Positions 1 to 12,251 of a stretch of 64,000 nt of DNA are shown here, one piece after another; position 1 is the first letter of the stretch; the number at the start of each line of letters is the position of its first letter. Source of the stretch: Fallopia convolvulus (lineage: Eukaryota > Streptophyta > Magnoliopsida > Caryophyllales > Polygonaceae); assembly GCA_964016875.1 (NCBI GenBank), contig OZ024720.1, forward strand, positions 37,415,106 to 37,479,105, given 5' to 3'. The notes beneath the pieces are model-generated. The model was not told the DNA's origin, did not search any database, and saw nothing but the letters and a program-made list of their open reading frames with translations. The position numbers and the translations under genes were made by a program.

Positions 1-200
1 CACCAAAGCCTATAATTGCTCATGTACTCTGCGAGCTCTCGAGTCATAGAATTCAAACCGTCTAGGATGCATTCACAAAATTCTCTCTCACATGGATAAT
101 GACCCAACAAAGTACCATATTCGTGAATCTTTTGTTGTAGTCTAGCAAAATACTCATGAAAATATTCATCCTGTAGTTGTCTACATGCAAACATAGGCAT
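1..200 (-). pseudogene. Retrotransposon gag fragment (partial, runs off left edge)
   Basis: An open minus-strand frame starts at an ATG at 198-200 and stays open to the window edge (66 codons). It contains a pattern of the type DEYFHEYFARL...EYG...YPCEREF...LDGLNSMTRELAEY, which resembles the central helical part of plant Ty3 Gag (the ESFxEYWxRF...ILQxFYxGL region). It lies downstream, in minus orientation, of a primer-binding site at 288-305. Only about 90 bases separate the two, much less than a normal leader plus Gag N-terminus, so an internal deletion is likely. The Gag identity is inferred from this pattern; there is no zinc knuckle in view. Confidence 0.5.
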
Positions 201-287
201 GGATCAGTAGTACGGGTGTTATGAGCCGTAAGATAAGCTCACAACACAAAAAATAGTAATACTAAGTAAACACAAGAAATAGCCGAG

Positions 288-305
288 TCCCCGAAAACGG
301 CGCCA
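288..305 (-). other. Primer-binding site, tRNA-Asp type
   Basis: On the minus strand the site reads TGGCGCCGTTTTCGGGGA. It matches the complement of the plant tRNA-Asp 3' end with two mismatches and starts four bases after the LTR end at 310. A tRNA-Asp primer is typical of Athila/Tat-type plant Ty3 elements. Confidence 0.75.
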
Positions 306-309
306 AATT

Positions 310-1834
310 TGACGAGCACTTTTATGTCGCTGTAAAAGCACTGTCAAAGAAATACCTAACTTCCTAACCTAAGTATAGTGGAAGCAAGGGTCGAACCTAC
401 AAGGACTAAGATTATTTGCATTTAAATAATATTACCAAGTTAAAGGGTTTTTTTGTGATTGCAAGTATAAATCTAAGTAAATAAAGCGAAACAAATTAAC
501 GATTAAAGATTCAAATATAGAGAAAAACATCCAACTAGTTTCGTATCCATTGCATACATGAGTTTTATTCCTTGATTATTCTTATTTTGATTTCCCTTGA
601 CTAATCTATTGTGAATTTATGAAATTCAAGCTTAAGGTGGTTATCAATATACACCGTCTTTAATAACCTTTTAACCAATTAACCTAGAAACTTTCTATGT
701 CAAATTGATCATGCAAATAAGTTCAAAGCATTCAATAGAAACAATAATCATGAATTCCACCGTCTATTCATGAAGTTTTGTGATTAAATTCTCCGCCTTT
801 GATTAACCTTATTTCACCGTCTATAAGTTTAATCAAAGGATTCATCCATGAATAATCAAATTCCACCGTCTATTTAATTATTCTAGTTGTAGTTCAACCT
901 AGAAATAGAATAGGTGATGAAGCTATTATAATCCTAAGTGAATTTAATCAATCAAGCACGGAGAGATTCAATCTAGTCAAGGCAAACAGAAATAATTCAA
1001 ATCTCACAAACCATCATGCATACAACTTCAACTAACTAGTTAGACATGGGAAAATTAGCTAGAAATTGACATTAAAGAAGAATTAAACTTACAAGAGTTA
1101 AATTTCTCTTCAATGGTGCAAACTAGGGTTTGTCTTCCGAAATTCTCCAATTCAACAATAACGTAAAAAGCAAGAACAATAGATAGCATAATCCTCCAAA
1201 GAATACCTAAGAAAAGTATTTATATAATATCAAAAATATCCAAAAATACTAATAAAGTCGGTCCACAAGATCACACGGAGGCCCGAGTCGGAGTCGCACA
1301 CATGCGCCAAAGCGCGGTTTGATCCCTTCAAAGCGCGGTCGCGCTATGGCAGTCTTGCCCGCGCTCCGGCCTCACCAACTCTAGTGAAACTTTAGAGGCT
1401 GTTTTGACCCCCTTCAAGTTAGAATTTGGACTCGGAGTAAAAATAAGAATTGTAGCTCTTCGAGTTAGCTTTCCATTGATACCAAATTCAGCTTCATCCG
1501 ACCAATTCAGCTCCCAAACCAAGCATTGCAAGATAGAGGTTTCAAAACCAGTTTCCAATGCATGACCCGAATTTAAGCGTTCTTCTCACACAAGCTCTTG
1601 GGCCTTGGATCTTCCAATCTTCACTTCAATACTCTCCACTCGTTCCTAGGTCGGATCCTTAGCTTTACATCCACCATGCTTCACCTTCCAACCTGCAATA
1701 AAGCACAGAAACGCGTAGATTCCGAACTCAACCGAAATAAAACCTAAACTATACCTTAAAGAAAAATCCTAGCTAAACATGCATAAAACGGGAATAAAAA
1801 CATGCTATAAAACCTATATCTATATGCTCTATCA
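310..1834 (-). repeat. LTR of an Athila/Tat-type element (minus orientation)
   Basis: This 1,525-bp segment begins TG (310) and ends CA (1834). On the minus strand it is preceded by a polypurine tract and followed by a tRNA-Asp primer site. It is AT-rich with repeated CACCGTCTATT-like words near 640-880 and a GC-rich patch at 1255-1380 (AGTCGGTCC, GGCCCGAGTCGG, GCGCGGT) that recalls the CGGGCCCGA motif of the Athila-like element further right. A short minus-strand ORF inside it shows no domain and is not called. Confidence 0.7.
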
Positions 1835-1932
1835 AATTCCCCCATGCTTGAACCTTGCTTGTCCTCAAGCAAGACATAACATCAATCTCACCACAAAACA
1901 TGTTATAAAACCTATATCTATATGCTCTATCA
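1835..1932 (-). repeat. Polypurine tract plus second LTR start, element remnant
   Basis: On the minus strand, 1850-1835 carries the polypurine-type sequence GCATGGGGGAATT directly before the LTR start TGATAGAGCATATAG. About 60 bases upstream (1932-1896) the same LTR-start sequence occurs again. An LTR start, nearly all internal DNA missing, then PPT, LTR and PBS is the pattern left by a large internal deletion or by unequal recombination between tandem copies. Confidence 0.6.
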
Positions 1933-2785
1933 TTCGTTCGAGAGAAGGGCTAGGGTCGTTAGTCAAAATTCGTCAGGTTTTGGTCTGTATTTTCTGTTTC
2001 TTCTGGATATTGTAAGACAATATTTCTCTTATTAATTTCAAGTAAGTTTGTTTTGTTTTCAATGTTTTCTTTTATTGAAGTTATTTGTTTTGTTACTATG
2101 TGTAGTGAGTAGTTCTCCTATCTAGGATCGGGGTTAAAACCCGACATAGTTATGCATGATTTGACAAGTGAGTTGATGTTTTGAATACCTTTTATCTATT
2201 TTTAGATTGCTTGTTGTGTTTATGCTTAGACGATAGTCGAGGTAATTTGAGTTCTCAACTTGATCGAAAGAGAAGGTCGTTAACTTGAAGGTTGATACTG
2301 TTCGATTACGAAAGTTTCGAGCTTTGGATCCAAAACGAGTGATTGAGTGAATTGATTTATTAGAATTGATTGATTTGCTTGCTAATCAGCAAAAGTTGAT
2401 GAATTTATCTGTTCAAAGGCATGATCTTTATCTTCTTATGAGTTTATATGCATAGCTATGGTGTGGTGACCCTTGTCCTAGGTCTTTTATTTTATAAGGT
2501 TTATCATTTGTAATATTCGTTATCGAGTTCCTTTGCCTCGGTACCGAACTTGCGTTTTAGATTTGTCGTTAGTGTGTGTTCGTATTTTACCTAGGTTCGT
2601 TAACGATCCTGACATAGTCGTTAATGAGGTTGGTCGTAGGGTGTTTTGTTTTGTTTTGCTTTGTTTTATTTTTAGTAGTTGATAGACAAACAACCGTGCT
2701 TCTTGTGGAACGATCGTGACTTCGCTATACTCAGCGGGGTCTTGACTATAAATTTATTTGTATTCAAGTTAAATATACCCTATCA
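1933..2785. repeat. LTR-like DNA of unknown family
   Basis: No coding frame is credible here. The last 110 bases (about 2690-2785) contain a run like CTTCTTGTGGAACGATCGTG...CTATACTCAGCGGGG...TATTCAAG and end in TATCA exactly where satellite begins. This resembles the U5 end of plant Ty3 LTRs in plus orientation. No primer site follows, so it would be a solo or 3' LTR. The start is not defined and no target duplication was found. Confidence 0.35.
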
Positions 2786-3876
2786 ACATGATATAACATT
2801 GCATGCCAAGTGTTCAAGGAAATGCCCATGTAAATGTCACTCCAAAATGCGACATTTAGTTTCTAAGTTCGAATTTATGCTTTTATCCTCATTATTGATT
2901 CTAATGCCTAGATGTATTTAAATTTCACCGGTTTTTTCTCCTTTTGAATTTAAAATGACTTGTGATCTAACATTGCACGCCAAGTGTTTGATGAAATCTC
3001 CATGTAAATATCACTCCTAAATGTCGCATTCGGTTTTTTTCTTGAGTTATTATTGCAGAATGTGCTTATTGGCTTGATACTATGCTCATTCTTTGTGCTT
3101 ATGCCTAGATGTCTTTAAAGATCACTTGTTTTTTTCTTATTTTTCCTTTAAAATGAGTTGTGATCTAATATTGTACGCCAAGTGTTCGATGAAATCTCCA
3201 TGTAAATGTCACTCCTAAATGTGGCATTCGGTTTCTAGGTTCGAATTATGCTTTTATTCGATACGTCTAGAGTTTGTAGTGCAGAATGTGCATATTGGCT
3301 TGATACTATTGCCATTCTTTGATACGATCCTCATTCTTGGTGCTTATAATTAGATGTCTTTGAATTTCACTTGTTTTTTCTCCTGTTGCCTTTAAAATAA
3401 CTTGTGATCTAACATAGCATGCCAAGTGTTTGATGAAATGTCCATTTAAATGTCACTCCTAATTGTGGCATTCAGTTTATAGGTTCTAATTAATGCTTTT
3501 ATTTGATTCTTCTTCATTTTATACTATAGAATGTGCTTATTTGCTTGATATTATCCTCATTCTTGATTCTTACGCCTAGATGACTATAAAGTTCACTTGT
3601 TTTTTCTCATTTTACCTTTAAAATGACTTGTGATCTAATATTGTACGCCAAGTGTTCGATGAAATGTCCATGTAAATGACACTCCTAAATGTGGCATTTT
3701 GTTTCTAGGTTCGAATTTATGCTTTTATTCGATACGTCTTGAGTTTGTAGTGCAGAATGTGCATATTGGCTTGATACTATTGCCATTCTTTGGGCTTATG
3801 CCTAAATATCTTTAAAAATCACATGTTTTTTCTCCTTTTCCCTTTAAAATGACTTGTGATCTAACATTGCACGCCA

Positions 3877-5580
3877 AGTGTTCGATGAAATGTCCATTAA
3901 AATGTCACTCCTAAATGTGCTATTCGGTTTCTAAGTTCGAATTTATGCTTTTATTCTATTGTTCTTGATTTTGTAGTGTAGAATGTGATTATAGGCTTGA
4001 TACTATCCTCATTCTTGATTCTTATGCCTAGATGTCTTTGAAGTTTACTTGTTTTTTTCTCCTTTTGCCTTTAAAATGACTTGTGTAGCAATGTCCATGT
4101 AAATGTTACTTCTAAATGTGGCATTCAGTTTCTAGGTTTGAATTTATGCTTCTATTCGAAACGTCTTTATTTTGTAGTGCAGAATGTGCTTATTGGCTTG
4201 ATACGATCCTCATTTTTTGTGCTTATACCTAGATGCCTTTGAAGTTCACTTGTTTTCTCTCCTATTGCCTTTAAAAAGACTTGTGATCTAACATTGCACA
4301 CCAAGTGTTCGATGAAATATCCATGTAAATGTCACTCCTAATTGTGGCATTCAGTTTATTGGTTCGAAGTAATGCTTTTATTTGATTGTTCTTGATTTCG
4401 TACTATAGAATGTGCTTATTCGCTTTATACTATCCTCATTCTTGATTCTTATGCTTAGATGTCTTTGAAGTTCACTAGTTTTTTCTCCTTCTGCCTTTAC
4501 AACGACTTGTGATCTAACATTGCATGCCAAGTGTTCGATGAAATGTCCATGTATATGTCACTCCTAAATGTGGCATTCGGTTTATAGGTTCGAATTTATG
4601 CTTTTATTCGATACATCTTGAGTTTCTAGTGCATAATGTGCTTATTGGCTTGATACTATCCTCATTCTTTGTACTTATGCCTCGATGTCTTTAAAGATCA
4701 CTTGTTTTTTCTCCTTTTGTCTTTAAAATTACTTGTGATCTAACATTGCACGCCAAGTGTTCGATGAAATATCCATGTAAATGTCACTCCTAAATGCGGC
4801 ATTTAGTTTCTAGGTTCGAATTTATGCTTTTATTCGATTGTTCTTTAATTTGTAGTGCAGAATCTACTTATTTGCTTGATAATATCATGATTCTAGATTC
4901 TTATGCCTAGATATCTTTAAAGTTCACCTTTTTTTCTCCTTTTGCCTTTAAAATGTCTTGTAATCTAACATAGCATGCCAAGTGTTTGATGAAATGTCCA
5001 TGTAAATGTCACTCCTAAATGTGGCGCTCGGTTTCTAGCTACGAATTTATGCTTTTATTCAAAACGTCTTGATTTTGTAGTGCAGAATGTGCATATTGGC
5101 TTGATAGTATCCTCATTCTTTGTGCTTAAGTGTTCGATGAAATGTCCATGTAAATGTCACTCCTAATTATGGCATTTCGTTTATAGGTTCGAATTAATGC
5201 TTTTATTTGATTCTTCTTCATTTTGTATTGTAGAATGTGCTTATTTGCTTGATACTATCCTCGTTCTTGATTCTGATGCCTAGATGACTTTAAAGTTCAC
5301 TTGTTTTTTCTCATGTTACCTTTAAAATGTCTTGTGATCTAATGTTGTACGCCAAGTGTTCGATGAAATGTCCATGTAAATGTCACTCCTAAATGTGGCA
5401 GTCGGTTTCTAGTTTCGAATTTATGCTTTTATTCAAAACGTTTTGATTTTGTAGTGCAGAATGTGCTTATTGGCTTGATACTATTGCCATTCTTTGTTCT
5501 TATGCCTAAATATCTTTAAAAATCACATGTTTTTTCTCCTTTTCCCTTTAAAATGACTTGTGATCTAACATTGCACGCCA
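3877..5580. repeat. Higher-order repeat copy 1 (1,704 bp, 8 monomers)
   Basis: The block contains eight monomers, two of them shortened (about 201 and 148 bp). It recurs almost exactly from 5581. Diagnostic shared oddities are the shortened junction TTGTGTAGCAATGTCC (near 4085, 5785, 7714) and GGCGCTCGG (near 5024, 6728, 8657). Offsets between copies 1 and 2 are 1,704 bp at both markers. Confidence 0.9.
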
Positions 5581-7509
5581 AGTGTTCGATGAAATGTCCA
5601 TTAAAATGTCACTCCTAAATGTGGTATTCGGTTTCTAGGTTCGAATTTATGCTTTTATTCTATTGTTCTTGATTTTGTAGTGTAGAATGTGATTATAGGC
5701 TTGATACTATCCTCATTCTTGATTCTTATGCCTAGATGTCTTTGAAGTTTACTTGTTTTTTTCTCCTTTTGCCTTTAAAATGACTTGTGTTGCAATGTCC
5801 ATGTAAATGTTACTTCTAAATGTGGCATTCAGTTTCTAGGTTTGAATTTATGCTTCTATTCGAAACGTCTTTATTTTGTAGTGCAGAATGTGCTTATTGG
5901 CTTGATACGATCCTCATTTTTTGTGCTTATACCTAGATGCCTTTGAAGTTCACTTGTTTTCTCTCCTATTGCCTTTAAAATGACTTGTGATCTAACATTG
6001 CACACCAAGTGTTCGATGAAATATCCATGTAAATGTCACTCCTAATTGTGGCATTCAGTTTATTGGTTCGAAGTAATGCTTTTATTTGATTGTTCTTGAT
6101 TTCGTACTGTAGAATGTGCTTATTCGCTTTATACTATCCTCATTCTTGATTCTTATGCTTAGATGTCTTTGAAGTTCACTAGTTTTTTCTCCTTCTGCCT
6201 TTACAACGACTTGTGATCTAACATTGCATGCCAAGTGTTCGATGAAATGTCCATGTATATGTCACTCCTAAATGTGGCATTCGGTTTATAGGTTCGAATT
6301 TATGCTTTTATTCGATACATCTTGAGTTTCTAGTGCATAATGTGCTTATTGGCTTGATACTATCCTCATTCTTTGTACTTATGCCTCAATGTCTTTAAAG
6401 ATCACTTGTTTTTTCTCCTTTTGTCTTTAAAATTACTTGTGATCTAACATTGCACGCCAAGTGTTCGATGAAATATCCATGTAAATGTCACTCCTAAATG
6501 CGGCATTTAGTTTCTAGGTTCGAATTTATGCTTTTATTCGATTGTTCTTTAATTTGTAGTGCATAATCTACTTATTTGCTTGATAATATCATGATTCTAG
6601 ATTCTTATGCCTAGATATCTTTAAAGTTCACCTTTTTTTCTCCTTTTGCCTTTAAAATGTCTTGTAATCTAACATAGCACGCCAAGTGTTTGATGAAATG
6701 TCCATGTAAATGTCACTCCTAAATGTGGCGCTCGGTTTCTAGCTCCGAATTTATGCTTTTATTCAAAACGTCTTGATTTTGTAGTGCAGAATGTGCATAT
6801 TGGCTTGATAGTATCCTCATTTTTTGTGCTTAAGTGTTCGATGAAATGTCCATGTAAATGTCACTCCTAATTATGGCATTTCGTTTATAGGTTCGAATTA
6901 ATGCTTTTATTTGATTCTTCTTCATTTTGTATTGTAGAATGTGCTTATTTGCTTGATACTATCCTCGTTCTTGATTCTGATGCCTAGATGACTTTAAAGT
7001 TCACTTGTTTTTTCTCATGTTACCTTTAAAATGTCTTGTGATCTAATATTGTACGCCAAGTGTTCAATGAAATGTCCATGTAAATGTCACTCCAAAACGT
7101 GGCAGTCGGTTTCTAGTTTCGAATTTATGCTTTTATTCAAAACGTTTTGATTTTGTAGTGCAGAATGTGCTTATTGGCTTGATACTATCCTCATTCTTTG
7201 TGCTTATACCAAGATGTCTTTGAAGCTCACTTTTTTTTCTACTGTTGCCTTTAAAATGACATGTGATCTAACATTGCACGCCAAGTGTTCGATGAAATGT
7301 CCATGTAAATTTCACTCCTAACTGTGGCATTCAGTTTATAGGATCCAATTAATGCTTTTATTTGAATTTTCTTGATTTTGTAGTGTAGAATGTGCTTATT
7401 TGCATGATACTATCCTCATTCTTGATTCTTATGCCTAGATTTCTTTGAAGTTCACTGGTTTTTTCTCCTTCTGCCTTTAAAATGACTTGTGATCTAACAT
7501 TGCACGCCA
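5581..7509. repeat. Higher-order repeat copy 2 (1,929 bp)
   Basis: Repeats copy 1 with the same short-monomer oddities and one additional full monomer near its end, which accounts for the 225-bp longer period. The next copy starts at 7510 with the same landmark, and two independent markers give the same 1,929-bp offset. Confidence 0.9.
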
Positions 7510-9438
7510 AGTGTTCGATGAAATGTCCATTAAAATGTCACTCCTAAATGTGGTATTCGGTTTCTAGGTTCGAATTTATGCTTTTATTCTATTGTTCTTG
7601 ATTTTGTAGTGTAGAATGTGATTATAGGCTTGATACTATCCTCATTCTTGATTCTTATGCCTAGATGTCTTTGAAGTTTACTTGTTTTTTTCTCCTTTTG
7701 CCTTTAAAATGACTTGTGTAGCAATGTCCATGTAAATGTTACTTCTAAATGTGGCATTCAGTTTCTAGGTTTGAATTTATGCTTCTATTCGAAACGTCTT
7801 TATTTTGTAGTGCAGAATGTGCTTATTGGCTTGATACGATCCTCATTTTTTGTGCTTATACCTAGATGCCTTTGAAGTTCACTTGTTTTCTCTCCTATTG
7901 CCTGTAAAATGACTTGTGATCTAACATTGCACACCAAGTGTTCGATGAAATATCCATGTAAATGTCACTCCTAATTGTGGCATTCAGTTTATTGGTTCGA
8001 AGTAATGCTTTTATTTGATTGTTCTTGATTTCGTACTGTAGAATGTGCTTATTCGCTTTATACTATGCTCATTCTTGATTCTTATGCTTAGATGTCTTTG
8101 AAGTTCACTAGTTTTTTCTCCTTCTGCCTTTACAACGACTTGTGATCTAACATTGCATGCCAAGTGTTCGATGAAATGTCCATGTATATGTCACTCCTAA
8201 ATGTGGCATTCGGTTTATAGGTTCGAATTTATGCTTTTATTAGATACATCTTGAGTTTCTAGTGCATAATGTGCTTATTGGCTTGATACTATCCTCATTC
8301 TTTGTAATTATGCCTCGATGTCTTTAAAGATCACTTGTTTTTTCTCCTTTTGTCTTTAAAATTACTTGTGATCTAACATTGCACGCCAAGTGTTCGATGA
8401 AATATCCATGTAAATGTCACTCCTAAATGCGGTATTTAGTTTCTAGGTTCGAATTTATGCTTTTATTCGATTGTTCTTTAATTTGTAGTGTAGAATCTAC
8501 TTATTTGCTTGATAATATCATGATTCTAGATTCTTATGCCTAGATATCTTTAAAGTTCACCTTTTTTTCTCCTTTTGCCTTTAAAATGTCTTGTAATCTA
8601 ACATAGCACGCCAAGTGTTTGATGAAATGTCCATGTAAATGTCACTCCTAAATGTGGCGCTCGGTTTCTAGCTACGAATTTATGCTTTTATTCAAAACGT
8701 CTTGATTTTGTAGTGCAGAATGTGCATATTGGCTTGATAGTATCCTCATTCTTTGTGCTTAAGTGTTCGATGAAATGTCCATGTAAATGTCACTCCTAAT
8801 TATGGCATTTCGTTTATAGGTTCGAATTAATGCTTTTATTTGATTCTTCTTCATTTTGTATTGTAGAATGTGCTTATTTGCTTGATACTATCCTCGTTCT
8901 TGATTCTGATGCCTAGATGACTTTAAAGTTCACTTGTTTTTTCTCATGTTACCTTTAAAATGTCTTGTGATCTAATATTGTACGCCAAGTGTTCGATGAA
9001 ATGTCCATGTAAATGTCACTCCTAAATGTGGCAGTCGGTTTCTAGTTTCGAATTTATGCTTTTATTCAAAACGTTTTGATTTTGTAGTGCAGAATGTGCT
9101 TATTGGCTTGATACTATCCTCATTCTTTGTGCTTATACCAAGATGTCTTTGAAGCTCACTTTTTTTTCTACTGTTGCCTTTAAAATGACATGTGATCTAA
9201 CATTGCACGCCAAGTGTTCGATGAAATGTCCATGTAAATTTCACTCCTAATTGTGGCATTCAGTTTATAGGATCCAATTAATGCTTTTATTTGAATTTTC
9301 TTGATTTTGTAGTGTAGAATGTGCTTATTTGCATGATACTATCCTCATTCTTGATTCTTATGCCTAGAATTCTTTGAAGTTCACTGGTTTTTTCTCCTTC
9401 TGCCTTTAAAATGACTTGTGATCTAACATTGCATGCAA
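7510..9438. repeat. Higher-order repeat copy 3 (1,929 bp)
   Basis: Third copy of the long block, including the additional monomer and the GGCGCTCGG and TTGTGTAGCAATG markers. After 9439 the array changes to a different monomer set that is also found in arrays B and C, so amplification of this block stopped here. Confidence 0.88.
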
Positions 9439-12246
9439 AGTGTTCGATGAAATGTCCATGTATATATCACTCCTAAATGTGGCATACGGTTTCTAGCTTA
9501 GAATTTATGCTTTTATTCAAAACGTGTTGATTTTGTAGTGCATAATGTGCTTATTGGCTTGATACTATCCTAATTCTTTGTGCTTATTCCTCGATGTCTT
9601 TAAAGATTACTTGTTTTAACTCCTTTTGTCTTTAAAATCACTTGTGATCTAACATTGCACCACAAGTGTTCGATGAAATGTCCATGTAAATGTCACTCCT
9701 AAATGCGGCATTTAGTTTCTAGGTTCGAATTTTTGCTTTTATTTGATTGTTCTTGATTTTGTAGTGCAGAATCTGCTTATTTGCTTGATACTATCCTCAT
9801 TCTTGATTCTTATGCCTAGATGTCTTTAAAGTTCACCTATTTTTTCTCCTTTTGTCTTTAAAATGACTTGTGATCTAACATAGCACGCCACGTGTTCGAT
9901 GAAATGTCCATGTTAATGTCACTCCTAAATGTGGCATTCGGTTTCTAGGTTCGAATTTATGCTTTTATTCAAAACGTCTCGATTTTGTATTGCAGAATGT
10001 GCTTATTGGCTTGATATTATCCTCATTCTTTGTGCTTATTCTTAGATGTCTTTAAAGTTCACTTATTTCTTTCTTCTTTTTCCTTGAAAATGACTTGTGT
10101 TTTAACATTGTAGGCCAAGTGTTCGATGAAATGTCCATGTAAATGTCACTCCTAATTGTGGCATTCAGTTTATAGGTTCGAATTAATGATTTTATTTGAT
10201 TCTTCTTAGTTTTGTACTATAGAATGTGCTTATTTGCTTGATACTATCCTCATTCTTGACTCTTATGCCTAGATGACTTTAAAGTTCACTTGTTTTTTCT
10301 CATTTTACCTTTAAAATGACTTGTGATCTAATATTGTATGCCAAGTGTTCGATGAAATGTCCATGTAAATGTCACTCCTAAATGTGGCACTCGGTTTCTA
10401 GTTTCGAATTTATGCTTTTATTCAAAACGTCTTGATTTTGTAGTGCAGAATGTGCTTATTGGCTTGATACTATCCTCATTCTTTGTGCTTATACCTAGAT
10501 GTCTTTGAAGTTCACTTTTTTTTTCTACTGTTGCCTTTAAAATGACATGTTATCTAACATTTCATGCCGAGTGTTCGATGAAATGTCCATGTAAATTTCA
10601 CTCCTAATTGTGGCATTCAGTTTATAGGATCGAATTAATGCTTTTATTTGAATTTTCTTGATTTTGTACTGTAAAATGTGCTTATTTGCTTGATACTATC
10701 CTCATTCTTGATTCTTATGCCTAGATGTCTTTGAAGTTCACTGGTTTTTTCTCCTTCTGCCTTTAAAATAACTTGTGATCTAACATTGCATGCCAAGTGT
10801 TCGATGAAATGTCCATGTAAATGGCACTCCTAATCGTGGCATTCGGTTTCTAGGTTCGAATTTATACTTTTATTCGATACATCTTTTGTTTGTAGTGCAT
10901 AATGTGCTTATTGGCTTGATACTATCCTAATTCTTTGTGCTTATGCCTCGATGTCTTTAAAGATCACTCGTTTTTTCTCCTTTTGTCTTTAAAATCACTT
11001 GTGATCTAACATTGCATGCCAAGTGTTCGATGAAATGTGCATGTAAATGCACTCCTAAATGCAACATTTAGTTTATAGGTTCGAATTTATGCTTTTATTC
11101 GATTGTTCTTGATTTTGTAGTGAAGAATCTACTTATTTGCTTGATACTGTCCTCATTCTTTATTCTTATGCCCAGATGTCTTTAAAGTTCACCTATTTTT
11201 TCTCCTTTTGCCTTTAAAATGACTTGTGATCTAATATAGCACGCCATGTGTTCGATGAAATGTCTATGTTAATGTCACTCCTAAATGTGGCATTCGGTTT
11301 CTAGGTTCGAATTTATGCTTTTATTCAAAACGTCTTGATTTTGTATTGTAGAATGTGCTTATTGGCTTGATATTATCCTCATTCTTTGTGCTTATGCCTA
11401 GATATCTTTAAAGTTCACTTGTTTTTTCTCCTTTTCCCTTCAAAATGACTTGTGTTCTAACATTGTAGGCCAAGTGTGCGATGAAATGTCCATGTAAATA
11501 TCACTCCTAATTGTGGCATTCAGTTTATAGGTTCGAAATAATGCTTTTATTTGATTGTTCTTAGTTTTGTACTGTAGGATGTACTTATTTGCTTAATAGT
11601 ATCCTTATTCTTGATTCTTATGCCTAGATGACTTTAAAGTTCACTTGTTTTTTCTCATTTTACCATTGAAATGACTTGTGATCTAATATTGTACGCCAAG
11701 TGTTCGATGAAATGTCCATGTAAATGTCACTCCTAAAGGTGGCATTTGGTTTCTTGGTTGGAATTTATGCTTTTATTCAAAACGTCTTGATTTGGTATTG
11801 CAGAATGTGCTTATTGGCATGATATTATCCTCATTCTTTGTGCTTATTCCTAGATGTCTTTAATGTTCACTTATTTATTTTCTACTATTTCCTTGAAAAT
11901 GACTTGTGTTCTAACATTGTAGGCCAAGTGTTCGATGAAATGTCCATGTAAATGTCACTCCTAATTGTGGCACTCAGTTTATAGGTTCAAATTAATGCTT
12001 TTATTTGATTCTTCTTAGTTTTGTACTATAGAATGCTCTTATTTGCTTGATAGTATCCTCATTCTTGATTCTTACGCCTAGATGACTTTAAAGTTCACTT
12101 GTTTTTTCTCATTTTACCTTTAAAATGACTTGTGATCTAATATTGTACGCCAAGTGTTCGATGAAATGTCCATGTAAATGTCACTCCTAAATGTGGCATT
12201 CGGTTTCTAGTTTCGAATTGATGCTTGTATTCAAAACATCTTGATA

Positions 12247-12251
12247 CTATC
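12247..12251. other. Target-site duplication CTATC, left side of solo LTR
   Basis: CTATC here is repeated at 13659-13663 on the other side of the LTR. Five bases is the usual integration duplication for Ty3/Ty1 elements. Confidence 0.9.

Larger units (their letters stand above)
2786..12251. repeat. Satellite array A, ~226-bp monomer
   Basis: A tandem array about 9.5 kb long. The landmark AGTGTTCGATGAAAT recurs at 3425, 3651, 3877, 4304, 4530, 4756, 4981, 5129, 5355, 5581 and onward; steps are mostly 225-226 bp, with shorter units of about 201 and 148 bp. Two monomer types alternate: one has TTGGCTTGATACTATCC...CTTTGTGCTTAT, the other TTTGCTTGATACTATCC...CTTGATTCTTAT, giving a dimer of about 452 bp. 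The unit is AT-rich with no open frame of note. The right end abuts a solo LTR at 12252. Confidence 0.97.

Noticed and set aside
2679..2921. 80-aa plus-strand ORF at the LTR-like/satellite border
   Set aside because: Most of it is satellite monomer; other monomers have stops in the same frame. No domain.
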